Source: HGM04593 sp045631905
GTDB taxonomy: Bacteria; Bacteroidota; Bacteroidia; Bacteroidales; Bacteroidaceae
Length of the DNA stretch: 64,000 nt
Reading direction: 5' to 3'
Assembly: GCA_045631905.1 (NCBI GenBank)
Contig: JAZQVO010000031.1
Span: 23,207-87,206, forward strand
Shown one piece after another: positions 53,122-61,611 of this stretch. The notes under the pieces were generated by a model, which was not told where the DNA came from, did no database searches, and saw only the letters and a program-made list of their open reading frames with translations. Positions within the stretch are counted from its first letter, which is position 1. Each line of letters starts with the position of its first letter. The translations under genes were made by a program, and so were the position numbers.

Positions 53122-53129
53122 TATCTTTG
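53122..53129 (+). promoter_or_regulatory. ilvE: ilvE promoter -7 box
   Basis: TATCTTTG at 53122-53129, about 100 nt before the ilvE start. No TTTG at the usual -33 place. Confidence 0.5.
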
Positions 53130-53136
53130 CATACAT

Positions 53137-53194
53137 TTGGTTGCTGTGGTAACCAACCAATTATAAGGCAGGCTATACTCGTGCGAATGTAGCC
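53137..53194 (+). ncRNA. Structured ilvE leader with two hairpins
   Basis: Hairpin one pairs 53137-53144 with 53149-53156 (TTGGTTGC/GTAACCAA, 8 bp with one GU). Hairpin two pairs 53171-53177 with 53188-53194 (GGCTATA/TGTAGCC). Both would be in the leader RNA of ilvE. There is no T-run typical of a terminator. A control role is inference. Confidence 0.4.
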
Positions 53195-53229
53195 GGTTCT
53201 TTGTTGTTGATAATAAAAACAGATATAAT

Positions 53230-54252
53230 ATGAAAAATTTAGATTGGGCTAACATCGGTTTCGGATACAGAAAGACCGATTACAACGTACGTTGCTACTA
53301 TCGCGACGGAGCTTGGGGCGAGATAGAGGTAAGCTCTTCGGAGCACATAAATATGCACATGGCCGCAACCTGCCTGCACTATGGTCAGGAGGCTTTCGAG
53401 GGCTTGAAAGCCTTCCGCGGTAAAGATGGCAAAGTGAGAATTTTCCGTCTCGAAGCCAACGCCGAGCGTTTGCAGAACACCTGCGACGGTATTCTCATGC
53501 CCCATGTGAGTGTGGAACTTTTCCGCGAGATGGTTACAAAAGTTGTAGAACTTAACAAAGATTATATACCCCCTTACGAGAGCGGTGCATCGTTGTATAT
53601 ACGTCCTCTGCTCATAGGTACAAGTGCCCAAGTAGGCGTACACCCTGCGTCGGAGTATCTTTTCATAATCTTCGTAACGCCCGTAGGCCCCTATTTTAAA
53701 GGTGGCTTCTCTACCAACCCCTATGTAATTATTCGTGAGTACGACCGCTCAGCCCCTCTTGGTACAGGCAAGTACAAAGTGGGCGGAAACTATGCGGCAA
53801 GCCTTCGTGCCAACAAAATGGCACACGACATGGGCTATTCGTGTGAGTTCTATCTCGATGCACGCGAGAAAAAATATATCGACGAGTGTGGCGCGGCCAA
53901 CTTCATAGGTATAAAGGATAACACTTATGTAACACCGCTTTCAACATCAATCCTCCCCTCTATCACAAACCGCAGTCTGCAACAGATAGCAAAAGATATG
54001 GGCATGAAGATAGAGATACGCCCTATACCCGAGGAGGAGCTGACCACCTTCGAAGAGGCAGGAGCTTGTGGTACGGCGGCAGTAATTTCGCCCATCGAGC
54101 GCATCGACGACCTCGAGACAGGCAAGTCCTATGTCTTCTCGAAAGATGGCAAGCCCGGCCCTGTTTGCACCAAGCTATATAACAAGTTGCGTGCAATACA
54201 GTATGGCGACGAGCCCGACACTTATGGCTGGGTAACTGTGCTTGATATTTAA
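53230..54252 (+). CDS. ilvE: Branched-chain amino acid aminotransferase
   Basis: 340 residues. Fold type IV aminotransferase features: FEGLKAFRGKDGKVRIFRLEANAERL, GKYKVGGNYAASLRAN with the PLP lysine in GTGKYKVGG, and YIDECGAANFIGIKDN. TTFEEAGACGTAAVISPI binds the PLP phosphate. It transfers amino groups to the keto acids of leucine, isoleucine and valine. It is the larger, eukaryote-like subgroup (about 340 rather than 310 residues). Two hairpins lie in its leader. Confidence 0.95.
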   Translation: MKNLDWANIGFGYRKTDYNVRCYYRDGAWGEIEVSSSEHINMHMAATCLHYGQEAFEGLKAFRGKDGKVRIFRLEANAERLQNTCDGILMPHVSVELFREMVTKVVELNKDYIPPYESGASLYIRPLLIGTSAQVGVHPASEYLFIIFVTPVGPYFKGGFSTNPYVIIREYDRSAPLGTGKYKVGGNYAASLRANKMAHDMGYSCEFYLDAREKKYIDECGAANFIGIKDNTYVTPLSTSILPSITNRSLQQIAKDMGMKIEIRPIPEEELTTFEEAGACGTAAVISPIERIDDLETGKSYVFSKDGKPGPVCTKLYNKLRAIQYGDEPDTYGWVTVLDI

Positions 54253-54273
54253 TATTTAATAGACCTGTCGAGA

Positions 54274-54903
54274 ATGAAGAGTGCGAAATTTTATAGAAAC
54301 ACAGCTTGGGACTGCTTGTGTGGCAGTTGGAAACCTATATTGTTGCAGACATTTGTTTTTAACGTAATATACATGGTGGCATCGGGTATCGATACCACAA
54401 TATCAGCATGCGGTATAGTGAGCATATTGCTTGTAATTCCTGTGTCGTATTCCTACAATGTATCCTTGCTCGAGAAGATGCGTGGTGTCAAAGAGGTCGA
54501 TACAAACGACCTGTTCAAAGGTTTCAACGACTACAAACGTATGATAGGTACATATCTGCTGATGTATCTTTATATATACTTTTGGACATTGTTGTTAATT
54601 ATCCCGGGCATAATAAAGGCCTACTCATACTCTATGGTACCATATATTTTGCACGATGAACCCTCGCTCTCCTACAATGAGGCCATCGAACGCAGTATGG
54701 CAATGATGAAGGGACACAAATCGGAGCTCTTCTGGTTGCATCTCACGTTTATAGGTTGGAGTTTCTTGTGTGTTCTCACACTTGGTTTGGCATTCATTTG
54801 GGTATCTCCTTATCTCTCTCTTTCGGTAGCCCGTTTCTACGACGATGTAAAAGCAGAATACGAAGCAACAGTTGAGGGCGATAAAAAAGAAGAATGTGCA
54901 TAA
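54274..54903 (+). CDS. DUF975 family integral membrane protein
   Basis: 209 residues with four or five membrane helices (about 22-40, 45-60, 92-115, 150-185). SYNEAIERSMAMMKGHKSELFWLHLTFIGW and YLSLSVARFYDDV are typical of DUF975. The family has no assigned role. It is 21 nt after ilvE and 44 nt before trmB, so probably part of that transcript. Both termini look cytoplasmic. Confidence 0.85.
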   Translation: MKSAKFYRNTAWDCLCGSWKPILLQTFVFNVIYMVASGIDTTISACGIVSILLVIPVSYSYNVSLLEKMRGVKEVDTNDLFKGFNDYKRMIGTYLLMYLYIYFWTLLLIIPGIIKAYSYSMVPYILHDEPSLSYNEAIERSMAMMKGHKSELFWLHLTFIGWSFLCVLTLGLAFIWVSPYLSLSVARFYDDVKAEYEATVEGDKKEECA

Positions 54904-54947
54904 TAAAGATTATCAACGCATTATATAGAATTTAAATACCATCTAAT

Positions 54948-55706
54948 ATGGGTAAAGGAAAATTGAAGAAATTTGCCGACATGGCGCAATATCCCAATGT
55001 GGTGGAGCATCACTACTCGGTAGCCGATGCCAAGCCTTTTGAGATGAAAGGCAAGTGGGGCAAGGACTTCTTTAAAAACGATAACCCCATCGTTCTTGAG
55101 CTCGGTTGCGGACGTGGCGAGTACACTGTGGCTCTTGCACGCCGTTTCCCCGACAAAAACTTCATAGGGGTTGATATAAAAGGTGCACGCATGTGGACAG
55201 GTGCCACCGATGCACTTAACAACAACCTCGGCAATGTGGGCTTTTTGCGCACCACGATAGAGGTTATCGACCATTTTTTTGCTCAGGGCGAGGTAAGTGA
55301 AATTTGGCTCACCTTCCCCGACCCACAGATGAAGAAGTTCACAAAGCGTCTTACATCGTCGCTTTTCCTGCAACGATACAGCCGAATATTGGCACCCGAC
55401 GCTGTGATACACCTCAAAACCGACAGCAACTTCATGTTTACATACACCAAATATGTTACCGAGGTAAACAATCTGCCGGTTGTTAGTTGCATAAACGATA
55501 TATATGCACAAGAGGAGGTGAGCGATATATTGTCGATAAAGACCTATTACGAATCGCAGTGGCTCGAACGTGGTATAACCATTAAATATATATCGTTCGG
55601 CTTGGGCGGGAAAGATACTTTTGTGGAGCCGGATATTGAGATTGAGCTCGACGAGTATCGTAGCTACAACCGTAGCAAACGCAGTGGTTTACAGACAAGT
55701 AAATAA
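54948..55706 (+). CDS. trmB: tRNA (guanine-N7-)-methyltransferase
   Basis: 252 residues. The SAM-binding motif LELGCGRGEYTVALAR is followed by FIGVDIKGARMW, VSEIWLTFPDPQMKKF (the family PDPxxK motif) and a C-terminal ITIKYISFGLG. TrmB methylates G46 of tRNAs. The N-terminus (MGKGKLKKFADMAQYPNV) agrees with the Bacteroidales form. It sits downstream of the DUF975 gene and before the Dabb gene. Confidence 0.93.
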   Translation: MGKGKLKKFADMAQYPNVVEHHYSVADAKPFEMKGKWGKDFFKNDNPIVLELGCGRGEYTVALARRFPDKNFIGVDIKGARMWTGATDALNNNLGNVGFLRTTIEVIDHFFAQGEVSEIWLTFPDPQMKKFTKRLTSSLFLQRYSRILAPDAVIHLKTDSNFMFTYTKYVTEVNNLPVVSCINDIYAQEEVSDILSIKTYYESQWLERGITIKYISFGLGGKDTFVEPDIEIELDEYRSYNRSKRSGLQTSK

Positions 55707-55748
55707 ATTGCCGTCTCGTTAATTCTTGCAGAATAAATAAAAGTTACT

Positions 55749-56051
55749 ATGCTTAAACATATTGTTATGTGGCGCTTTGTAGAGGGTGCCAAGGGAAAAA
55801 GTCGCGTACAGCATGCGCAGTATATGAAAGAGCATTTAGAGGCTCTTGCGGGTGTGGTACCCGAAATTCGTTCCATGGAGGTAGGTGTAAATAATGCCCC
55901 CTCTGCCACCGCCTATGATGCTGTGCTTGTGTCGCTTTTCGACGACAGAGAGGCTATGGAGCGTTACAAGGTGCACCCTGCACACATGGAGGTTGCGGCC
56001 TATTGCAAAGAGGTGCGCGAGTTGCGTGCCGATGTTGATTTTGAAATATAA
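55749..56051 (+). CDS. Dabb family (stress-responsive A/B barrel) protein
   Basis: 100 residues, a single dimeric alpha/beta-barrel domain. MLKHIVMWRF, IRSMEVGVN, AVLVSLFDDREAMERYKVHPAHMEV show the family pattern including the His pair (His4 and HPAH). Function is unknown; related proteins are stress-induced in plants or work in polyketide cyclisation. It lies 6 nt before the Mrp gene. Confidence 0.88.
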   Translation: MLKHIVMWRFVEGAKGKSRVQHAQYMKEHLEALAGVVPEIRSMEVGVNNAPSATAYDAVLVSLFDDREAMERYKVHPAHMEVAAYCKEVRELRADVDFEI

Positions 56052-56057
56052 AAAAAT

Positions 56058-57161
56058 ATGGCATTATATCCTAAACTGATACTCGACGCGCTTTCAAAGG
56101 TGCGTTATCCGGGTAACGGAAAGAACCTTGTCGAGGCCGAGATGGTCGATGACAATATACGCATCGAAGGCAACAAGGTATCGTTCTCACTCATCTTCGA
56201 CAAACCAACCGACCCTTTCATACGTTCGGTAGTAAAGTCGGCCGAGGCCGCCATACTCACCTATGTGGGTAAAGAGGTGGAGATTGTTGGTAATATAACG
56301 GTGGTGTCGCGTCAGGCGGCACGTCCCGAGGTTGGCAAGTTCCTTCCTCAGGTAAAGAACGTGATAGCAATATCGTCGGGAAAGGGTGGTGTAGGCAAGT
56401 CTACGGTGTCGGCCAACCTCGCTATTGCTCTTGCACGTCTGGGCTACAAAGTGGGCCTGCTCGATGCCGACATATTCGGCCCCTCTATACCCAAGATGTT
56501 CAGCGTGGAAGACGAGCGTCCTTACAGCGAGCACATCGACGGTCGCGACCTCATAATGCCTGTTGAAAAATTTGGTGTCAAGATTTTGTCGATAGGTTTC
56601 TTTGTAGACCCTGAGCAGGCTATCCTGTGGCGCGGAAGCATGGCAAGCAACGCCCTCAAACAGCTTATAGCCGATGCAAACTGGGGAGAGCTCGACTATT
56701 TTCTCATCGACCTCCCTCCCGGAACAAGCGATATACACCTCACCATAGTGCAATCTCTTGCACTCACAGGAGCTGTGGTTGTAACAACACCGCAGGAGGT
56801 ATCCTTGGCCGCCGCAATAAAGGGTGTCAATATGTTTATAAACGAGAAGGTTGGTGTGCCCATTCTTGGTGTAGTTGAGAACATGGCATGGTTTACACCT
56901 GCCGAGTTGCCCGAGAATAAATATTACATCTTTGGTAAAGATGGCGGTAAACGCATGGCCGACGCTTTTAATATTCCGCTTATTGGTCAGATACCCCTTG
57001 TGCAGAGTATTTGTGAGAGCGGCGATGAGGGTATTCCCATAGCCTTGAAACAAAATACTCCCGACGGGCAGGCCTTTATGGCCTTGGCGGCATCGTTGGT
57101 CGAGAAGGTGAACAAACGAAACAGTGAGCTCCCCGAAACCAAGATAGTGGGAACAAAGTAG
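56058..57161 (+). CDS. apbC: Mrp/NBP35-family iron-sulfur carrier ATPase
   Basis: 367 residues. An N-terminal DUF59 (MIP18-like) domain (1-90) is followed by the ATPase with the deviant Walker A SSGKGGVGKSTVSAN (106-120), GLLDADIFGPSIPKM, LIDLPPGTSDIHLT and VTTPQEVSLAAA. The CxxC pair that carries the cluster in other Mrp proteins is absent here: the segment reads ENMAWFTPAELPENKYYIFG, without cysteines. It probably helps iron-sulfur cluster assembly; the loss of CxxC makes a different cluster-binding mode likely. Confidence 0.9.
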   Translation: MALYPKLILDALSKVRYPGNGKNLVEAEMVDDNIRIEGNKVSFSLIFDKPTDPFIRSVVKSAEAAILTYVGKEVEIVGNITVVSRQAARPEVGKFLPQVKNVIAISSGKGGVGKSTVSANLAIALARLGYKVGLLDADIFGPSIPKMFSVEDERPYSEHIDGRDLIMPVEKFGVKILSIGFFVDPEQAILWRGSMASNALKQLIADANWGELDYFLIDLPPGTSDIHLTIVQSLALTGAVVVTTPQEVSLAAAIKGVNMFINEKVGVPILGVVENMAWFTPAELPENKYYIFGKDGGKRMADAFNIPLIGQIPLVQSICESGDEGIPIALKQNTPDGQAFMALAASLVEKVNKRNSELPETKIVGTK

Positions 57162-57186
57162 GTTGCTTATCTCCCCTAAGTATAAA

Positions 57187-57230
57187 TACGACAAAAAAAA
57201 CGCGGTTTTTAACCGCGTTTTTTTGTCGTA
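57187..57230. terminator. Bidirectional terminator
   Basis: Long hairpin with core AACGCGGTT/AACCGCGTT and A- and T-runs extending the arms, between convergent genes. Confidence 0.9.
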
Positions 57231-57231
57231 A

Positions 57232-57450
57232 TTACATATCTTTTATCTTGTAATAGAAAAAGACAGCCGAAACGATAATCAACAACCCTGCTGTGCCATA
57301 AATTATTCTGCTCTTGGTGCGCCCGAAGCGTTTTACCGCAAATTGAGCGTTACGGGCGGTAAAAAACCAATCCCAGTCGAGCAACGATGCAAGGAGCGCT
57401 GTCGTGCCTGTCAATACAAAGATTGCCTGTATGATGTGGTGCAGGAACAT
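57232..57450 (-). CDS. Imm17-like two-helix membrane protein
   Basis: 72 residues. Two membrane helices (about 5-22 and 49-67) flank a conserved-looking loop WDWFFTARNAQFAVKRFGR. Size, helices and the loop fit the immunity protein 17 family. It is the last gene of lpxK-PNP-thiL, 6 nt after thiL. No toxin gene is visible nearby. It might have a housekeeping role; the name rests on pattern memory. Confidence 0.55.
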   Translation of the reverse strand: MFLHHIIQAIFVLTGTTALLASLLDWDWFFTARNAQFAVKRFGRTKSRIIYGTAGLLIIVSAVFFYYKIKDM

Positions 57451-57456
57451 CGCTGT

Positions 57457-58494
57457 TTACTTTTCGTTCTTCACCCAGCCTTGCGCCTTCAGCTCCATCT
57501 CCACGCCGTCGCGTGTGATGAGGGCGTTACCCATGTTCTCGCCCACGATATAACCTATCACATGAACATCTTTCATGCTTGCAACCTTCTCGTGGTCGGC
57601 TATGGGCACGGTGAAGAGAAGCTCGTAATCCTCACCACCATTTAGCGCACAAGTAGTTACGTTAAGGTTCAGCTCCTCGGCCATGATGGCTGTTTGGTAA
57701 TCTATGGGGATACGCTCCTCGTAGATGCGACAGCCGGCCTTGCTCTGCTTGCATATGTGCATGAGCTCCGAAGACAAGCCGTCCGATATATCCATCATTG
57801 CGGTAGGTCTTATATTCTCCTCGCGTAACTTCTCTATGATGTCTTTTCGGGCCTCGGGCTTGAGCTGGCGTTCGAGTATATACTCTTTGCCCGAAAAGTC
57901 GGGTTGTATATCCTTGCCCTGTGTGGCAATCTTTTCACGTTCAAGCAGTTGAAGTCCCATGTAGGCCGCTCCGAGGTTGCCTGTTACGCATATAAGGTCG
58001 GTCTCCTTGGCACCGTTACGTCGCACGGCTGTGCCCTTGGGTGCTGTACCCACCACGGTGATGCTTATTGCAAGGCCGGTTAGCGAGGCCGATGTGTCGC
58101 CACCCACAATATCCACCCCCTGTTGGGTGCATGCCAGCTTTAAACCCTCGTAAAAGTCTTCGAGGTCCTCTATACATATTTTTTTGCTCACAGCAAGCGA
58201 GACGGTTATCTGTTTGGGTGTTCCGTTCATCGCGTAGATGTCCGAAAAGCTTGCCATGGCAGCCTTGTAACCCAAATGTTTCAGGGGAAAGTATGTGAGG
58301 TCGAAGTTTATACCCTCCATGAGCAGGTCGGTAGAGAGTAGCACCTCTTCGTCCTTGTCAAACGAGAGTACTGCGGCATCATCGCCCACCCCCAACACAG
58401 TCTCTTTGTTGGAGGGGGTGATGCCGGTTGTAAGGTGTTCTATCAAGCCGAACTCGCCGAGGGTGGCTATTTCGGTTCGTTTGTTTGTGTTCAT
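57457..58494 (-). CDS. thiL: Thiamine-monophosphate kinase
   Basis: 345 residues. GVGDDAAVLSF (metal and ATP site), STDLLMEGINFDLTYFPLKHLGYKAAM and VGGDTSASLTGLAIS are standard, and DISDGLSSELMHICKQS and LNGGEDYELLFTV close the second domain. It phosphorylates thiamine phosphate to the diphosphate. It follows the purine nucleoside phosphorylase gene by 15 nt and is followed by the Imm17-like gene. Confidence 0.93.
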   Translation of the reverse strand: MNTNKRTEIATLGEFGLIEHLTTGITPSNKETVLGVGDDAAVLSFDKDEEVLLSTDLLMEGINFDLTYFPLKHLGYKAAMASFSDIYAMNGTPKQITVSLAVSKKICIEDLEDFYEGLKLACTQQGVDIVGGDTSASLTGLAISITVVGTAPKGTAVRRNGAKETDLICVTGNLGAAYMGLQLLEREKIATQGKDIQPDFSGKEYILERQLKPEARKDIIEKLREENIRPTAMMDISDGLSSELMHICKQSKAGCRIYEERIPIDYQTAIMAEELNLNVTTCALNGGEDYELLFTVPIADHEKVASMKDVHVIGYIVGENMGNALITRDGVEMELKAQGWVKNEK

Positions 58495-58509
58495 ATGTAT
58501 CTTTATCTT

Positions 58510-59319
58510 TTATGCTCTGTTTATTATCTCGCGGAAGATTGTTGTCATGCGGGGTTGTGCCTCGTCGGCCGCTTTCTGAACCTCCTCGTGGCTCACCTCA
58601 ACAACAATACCTTCAACGCCGAGGTCGGTTATTACAGAGATGCCGAAAACCTTTATACCGCAGTGACGTGCAACAATAACCTCGGGCACGGTGGACATGC
58701 CCACAGCGTCGCCACCCATGCGGTGGAACATTCTGTACTCGGCGGGTGTCTCAAAAGTGGGGCCTTGTGTGCCGAGGTAAACACCCTCTACCACGCGGAT
58801 ACCTTTCTCCTGTGCAATCTCTTTTGCAAGAGCAATAAGTTCGGGGCTGTAGGTCTTGCTCATGTCGGGGAAACGGTCGCCGTAGGGGATATTTTTACCA
58901 CGCAAGGGGTGTTCGGGGAACATGTTGATGTGGTCGTTGATAATCATGAGGTCGCCGATGATAAAGTCGGGGTTCATGCCACCTGCCGCGTTCGAAACGA
59001 AAAGGGTTTTAATGCCGAGCTCGCGCATAACACGCACGGGGAAGGTTACCTCCTTCATCGAGTATCCCTCGTAAAAGTGGAAACGGCCCTGCATCGCCAT
59101 AATATCCTTGTTGCCAAGCTTGCCGAAGATGAGCTTGCCAGAGTGTCCCTCTACTGTTGAAAGAGGAAAGTTGGGTATATCCTCGTACTTTATCTCGTAT
59201 TTCTCTGTTATCTCATTGACAAGGCTGCCGAGGCCTGTACCTAAGATTATAGCAGTCTCGGGTGCTGTTGTCATCTTCGATTTCAAGAATTTAGCTGTTT
59301 CTTCTATTTTCTGTAACAT
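58510..59319 (-). CDS. Purine nucleoside phosphorylase, trimeric type
   Basis: 269 residues. AIILGTGLGSL is the phosphate-binding loop, followed by MQGRFHFYEGYSMKEVTFPVRVM, SNAAGGMNPDFIIGDLMIINDH and YLGTQGPTFETPAEYRM; VIVARHCGIKVFGISVITD contains the purine-binding residues. It cleaves (deoxy)guanosine and inosine with phosphate for purine salvage. Its start overlaps the end of lpxK by 29 nt, an unusually long overlap. Confidence 0.94.
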   Translation of the reverse strand: MLQKIEETAKFLKSKMTTAPETAIILGTGLGSLVNEITEKYEIKYEDIPNFPLSTVEGHSGKLIFGKLGNKDIMAMQGRFHFYEGYSMKEVTFPVRVMRELGIKTLFVSNAAGGMNPDFIIGDLMIINDHINMFPEHPLRGKNIPYGDRFPDMSKTYSPELIALAKEIAQEKGIRVVEGVYLGTQGPTFETPAEYRMFHRMGGDAVGMSTVPEVIVARHCGIKVFGISVITDLGVEGIVVEVSHEEVQKAADEAQPRMTTIFREIINRA

Positions 59320-60358
59320 AATCTAAAATTATTTGGTTAAACATATTTTCTTTATTATCAAGTATTTTTATCTCAATAGGCATAATGTGGGTGTTCTCCT
59401 TTATGCTTTGTGGCAACTGTGCTTGCCGTAGTCTTGTGGCATCTTTTTCGGTGGTTATTATAAGTTTGTTACCACCTAATTTGGCATGTTCGCTTGCGAT
59501 GTCGGCAATATCGTCAGCGGTGAAGTTGTGGTGGTCGGCAAATTTTTTGAGCGTTACCCTGGCACCTCTTGCCTCGAGCTCTTTTTTGAGCGGTGAGGGG
59601 TTGGCTATGCCTGCAACAAGCAGAATCTCGGTGCCTTGCATGCTTTTTACCTCCTCGGCTCCCGGGAGCAGTGGGTAGGGCTTGCCATATACCACCGTAG
59701 AGAAAAACACAGGTGTCTCGGCTTTTGTTTTCAGCAGTGCTTTGCAGTTGTTCATCTGCTCCTCGGTGATAGAGGGGGAGCACTTTGTCATAATAACAAC
59801 GTCGGCACGCCTTGCTCCCTCTTCGCGCTCTCTTAATCGCCCGAAGGGGATAACACAATCGTTCCAGATGGGGCGGTTGATGTCGATGAGCAGAATATAC
59901 AACCCCGCTTTTATGTAGCGGTGCTGAAAAGCATCGTCGAGCACTATGGCCGTGGGCTTTTCTTCTTCTTTGAGAAGGTTTTCCACCCCTGTCACTCGTT
60001 TCTCGCACACAGCAACCGTTACGTCGGGGAATTTCTCTTTTATCTGGTACGGCTCATCGCCTATCAGGCTCATGGTGCTATCGGCATCGGCTTTAAAGTA
60101 ACCATGGCTTTTTCGGCCGTAACCACGGCTTAAAACGGCAACCTTCTCGCTCTTTCTCAATAGTTTGATGAGATACTCGGTGTGCGGTGTCTTGCCGGTA
60201 CCACCTACCGTGATGTTACCCACGCAAATAACAGGCAGGCCGAACAGCTTGCTCTCCAAACGTCCGCAATCGAACGCTCTGTTCCTTGCTTCCATAACCC
60301 AGGCATACGGGTTCATGGCATCGGCAATCTGTGTTAATATCCCCTTTTTCTTCTGCAT
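59291..60358 (-). CDS. lpxK: Tetraacyldisaccharide 4'-kinase
   Basis: 355 residues from the ATG at 60358; an ATG at 60388 lies upstream of the predicted transcription start (near 60379). The P-loop VGNITVGGTGKTPHTEYL is the LpxK signature; VLSRGYGRKSHG and IVLDDAFQHRYIKAGLYILLID follow. It phosphorylates lipid A disaccharide at the 4' position at the inner membrane. First gene of a four-gene minus-strand operon. Confidence 0.93.
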   Translation of the reverse strand: MQKKKGILTQIADAMNPYAWVMEARNRAFDCGRLESKLFGLPVICVGNITVGGTGKTPHTEYLIKLLRKSEKVAVLSRGYGRKSHGYFKADADSTMSLIGDEPYQIKEKFPDVTVAVCEKRVTGVENLLKEEEKPTAIVLDDAFQHRYIKAGLYILLIDINRPIWNDCVIPFGRLREREEGARRADVVIMTKCSPSITEEQMNNCKALLKTKAETPVFFSTVVYGKPYPLLPGAEEVKSMQGTEILLVAGIANPSPLKKELEARGARVTLKKFADHHNFTADDIADIASEHAKLGGNKLIITTEKDATRLRQAQLPQSIKENTHIMPIEIKILDNKENMFNQIILDYVTENRRNS

Positions 60359-60385
60359 TTGAGTTGTTGCGATATATGTTAAACG

Positions 60386-60393
60386 CAAATTTA
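60386..60393 (-). promoter_or_regulatory. lpxK: lpxK operon -7 box
   Basis: Minus-strand TAAATTTG at 60393-60386, fitting TAnnTTTG, 28 nt before the chosen ATG. The -33 region is AT-rich without a clear TTTG. Confidence 0.5.
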
Positions 60394-60516
60394 ACCAATA
60401 AATTAATATGAAATATAATTTTATCCCTAATAATCCGTTTTATATGTGTAAAAGTGTTAAAAAAGTGCCTTGTTGCAACTTTTTTGCTCTTTATGCAAAA
60501 TGTTTTTTTATAAATG

Positions 60517-60589
60517 TTTACCGATTCGAAAAAAAAAATTACTTTTGCCGTGAAATAGTGCCGGGATTATGATTTTTTTCGTACCTTGC
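60517..60589 (+). promoter_or_regulatory. Candidate promoters of tRNA-Ser
   Basis: TACTTTTG (60540-60547) has a TTTA 19 nt upstream (60517-60520). A second candidate TACCTTGC (60582-60589) is nearer the tRNA and would give a leader of about 20-25 nt. I cannot choose between them. Confidence 0.35.
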
Positions 60590-60614
60590 ACGCCAAACAG
60601 GCGTTTAAATGCTT

Positions 60615-60702
60615 GGAAAGATGCTCGAGTGGTTGAAGAGGCACGCCTGGAAAGCGTGTATACGTCAAAAGCGTATCGGGGGTTCGAATCCCCCTCTTTC
60701 CG
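60615..60702 (+). tRNA. tRNA-Ser (anticodon GGA)
   Basis: 88 nt with a complete cloverleaf: acceptor stem GGAAAGA/TCTTTCC, anticodon stem CACGC/GCGTG with loop CTGGAAA (anticodon GGA, reading UCC and UCU), a long variable arm, and the T-arm GGGGGTTCGAATCCCCC. The discriminator is G; CA follows, so the CCA end is not encoded. A strong match to a class II tRNA. Confidence 0.97.
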
Positions 60703-60755
60703 CAGTATTTAGGGAAATAATTAACTTAAAATATCAATTCTAAAAATTACACACA

Positions 60756-61586
60756 ATGAAAAAGCTTTTTGCAATTGTTGCAATGTTGGGTATGTTCACA
60801 TTCGGTACCCAAATGGTTTATGCACAGGAGGAAGCTACTCCTGTTACAACAGAAGTAAGTGATTCAACTGCTACCGAGGAGGTTGCTCCCGTAGAGGAGA
60901 CTACACCTGCCGAGGAGGCTCCCGCCGTTGTTGAGGAGGCTGAGCAGGAGGGTTTTCACAAAGTATTGAAAACAAAGTTTATCGAGGGTGACGCTGCCTT
61001 CATGTCTTTGGTTGCCATTGCCATGGTTATCGGTTTGGCTTTCTGTATCGAGCGTATCATCTACCTCAGCTTGGCTCAAGTAAATACCAAGAAGTTGATG
61101 GAGGCAATTGCTGCGGCTTTGGAGGCTAAGGACGTTGAGAAAGCAAAAAACATCTGCCGTAACACAGCCGGTCCCGTTGCAGCTATCTGCTATCAGGGCT
61201 TGCTCCGCATCGATGAGGGCTTGGACACTGTTGAGCGTTCAGTAGTTTCTTACGGTAGCGTACAGAGCGGTCTTTTGGAGAACGGTTGCTCATGGATTAC
61301 TCTCTTCATCGCCATGGCTCCTTCACTCGGATTCTTGGGTACTGTGATCGGTATGGTTATGTCATTCGACGAGATTCAGCGTGCAGGTGATATTTCTCCG
61401 ACTATCGTTGCCGGTGGTATGAAAGTGGCCTTGATTACTACAATCTACGGTATCGTTGTAGCTCTTATCTTGCAGATATTCTACAACTACATTCTTGCAA
61501 AGATTGAGGCTCTTACAGCCGACATGGAAGACTCTTCAATCGTTCTTCTCGACTTGCTTACAAAGTACAACCTTAATAAAAAGTAA
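60756..61586 (+). CDS. exbB: MotA/TolQ/ExbB proton channel protein with Pro/Glu/Thr-rich N-terminus
   Basis: 276 residues. A signal-peptide-like N-terminus (LFAIVAMLGMFTFGTQMVYAQ) precedes about 45 acidic residues rich in E, P, T and A (25-67). Three membrane helices of the ExbB fold follow (about 83-102, 178-200, 218-245), with the conserved FIAMAPSLGFLGTVIGMVMSF and MKVALITTIYGIVVALIL. It forms an inner-membrane proton channel that drives TonB- or Tol-type transport. It starts a cluster with a unique membrane protein and two ExbD genes. Confidence 0.9.
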   Translation: MKKLFAIVAMLGMFTFGTQMVYAQEEATPVTTEVSDSTATEEVAPVEETTPAEEAPAVVEEAEQEGFHKVLKTKFIEGDAAFMSLVAIAMVIGLAFCIERIIYLSLAQVNTKKLMEAIAAALEAKDVEKAKNICRNTAGPVAAICYQGLLRIDEGLDTVERSVVSYGSVQSGLLENGCSWITLFIAMAPSLGFLGTVIGMVMSFDEIQRAGDISPTIVAGGMKVALITTIYGIVVALILQIFYNYILAKIEALTADMEDSSIVLLDLLTKYNLNKK

Positions 61587-61611
61587 TTTACAGCTCTAAA
61601 TATTATAAATT

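Noticed and set aside
56187..57194. 335-codon open frame opposite the Mrp gene
   Set aside because: Shadow of a clearly coding strand; no family features.
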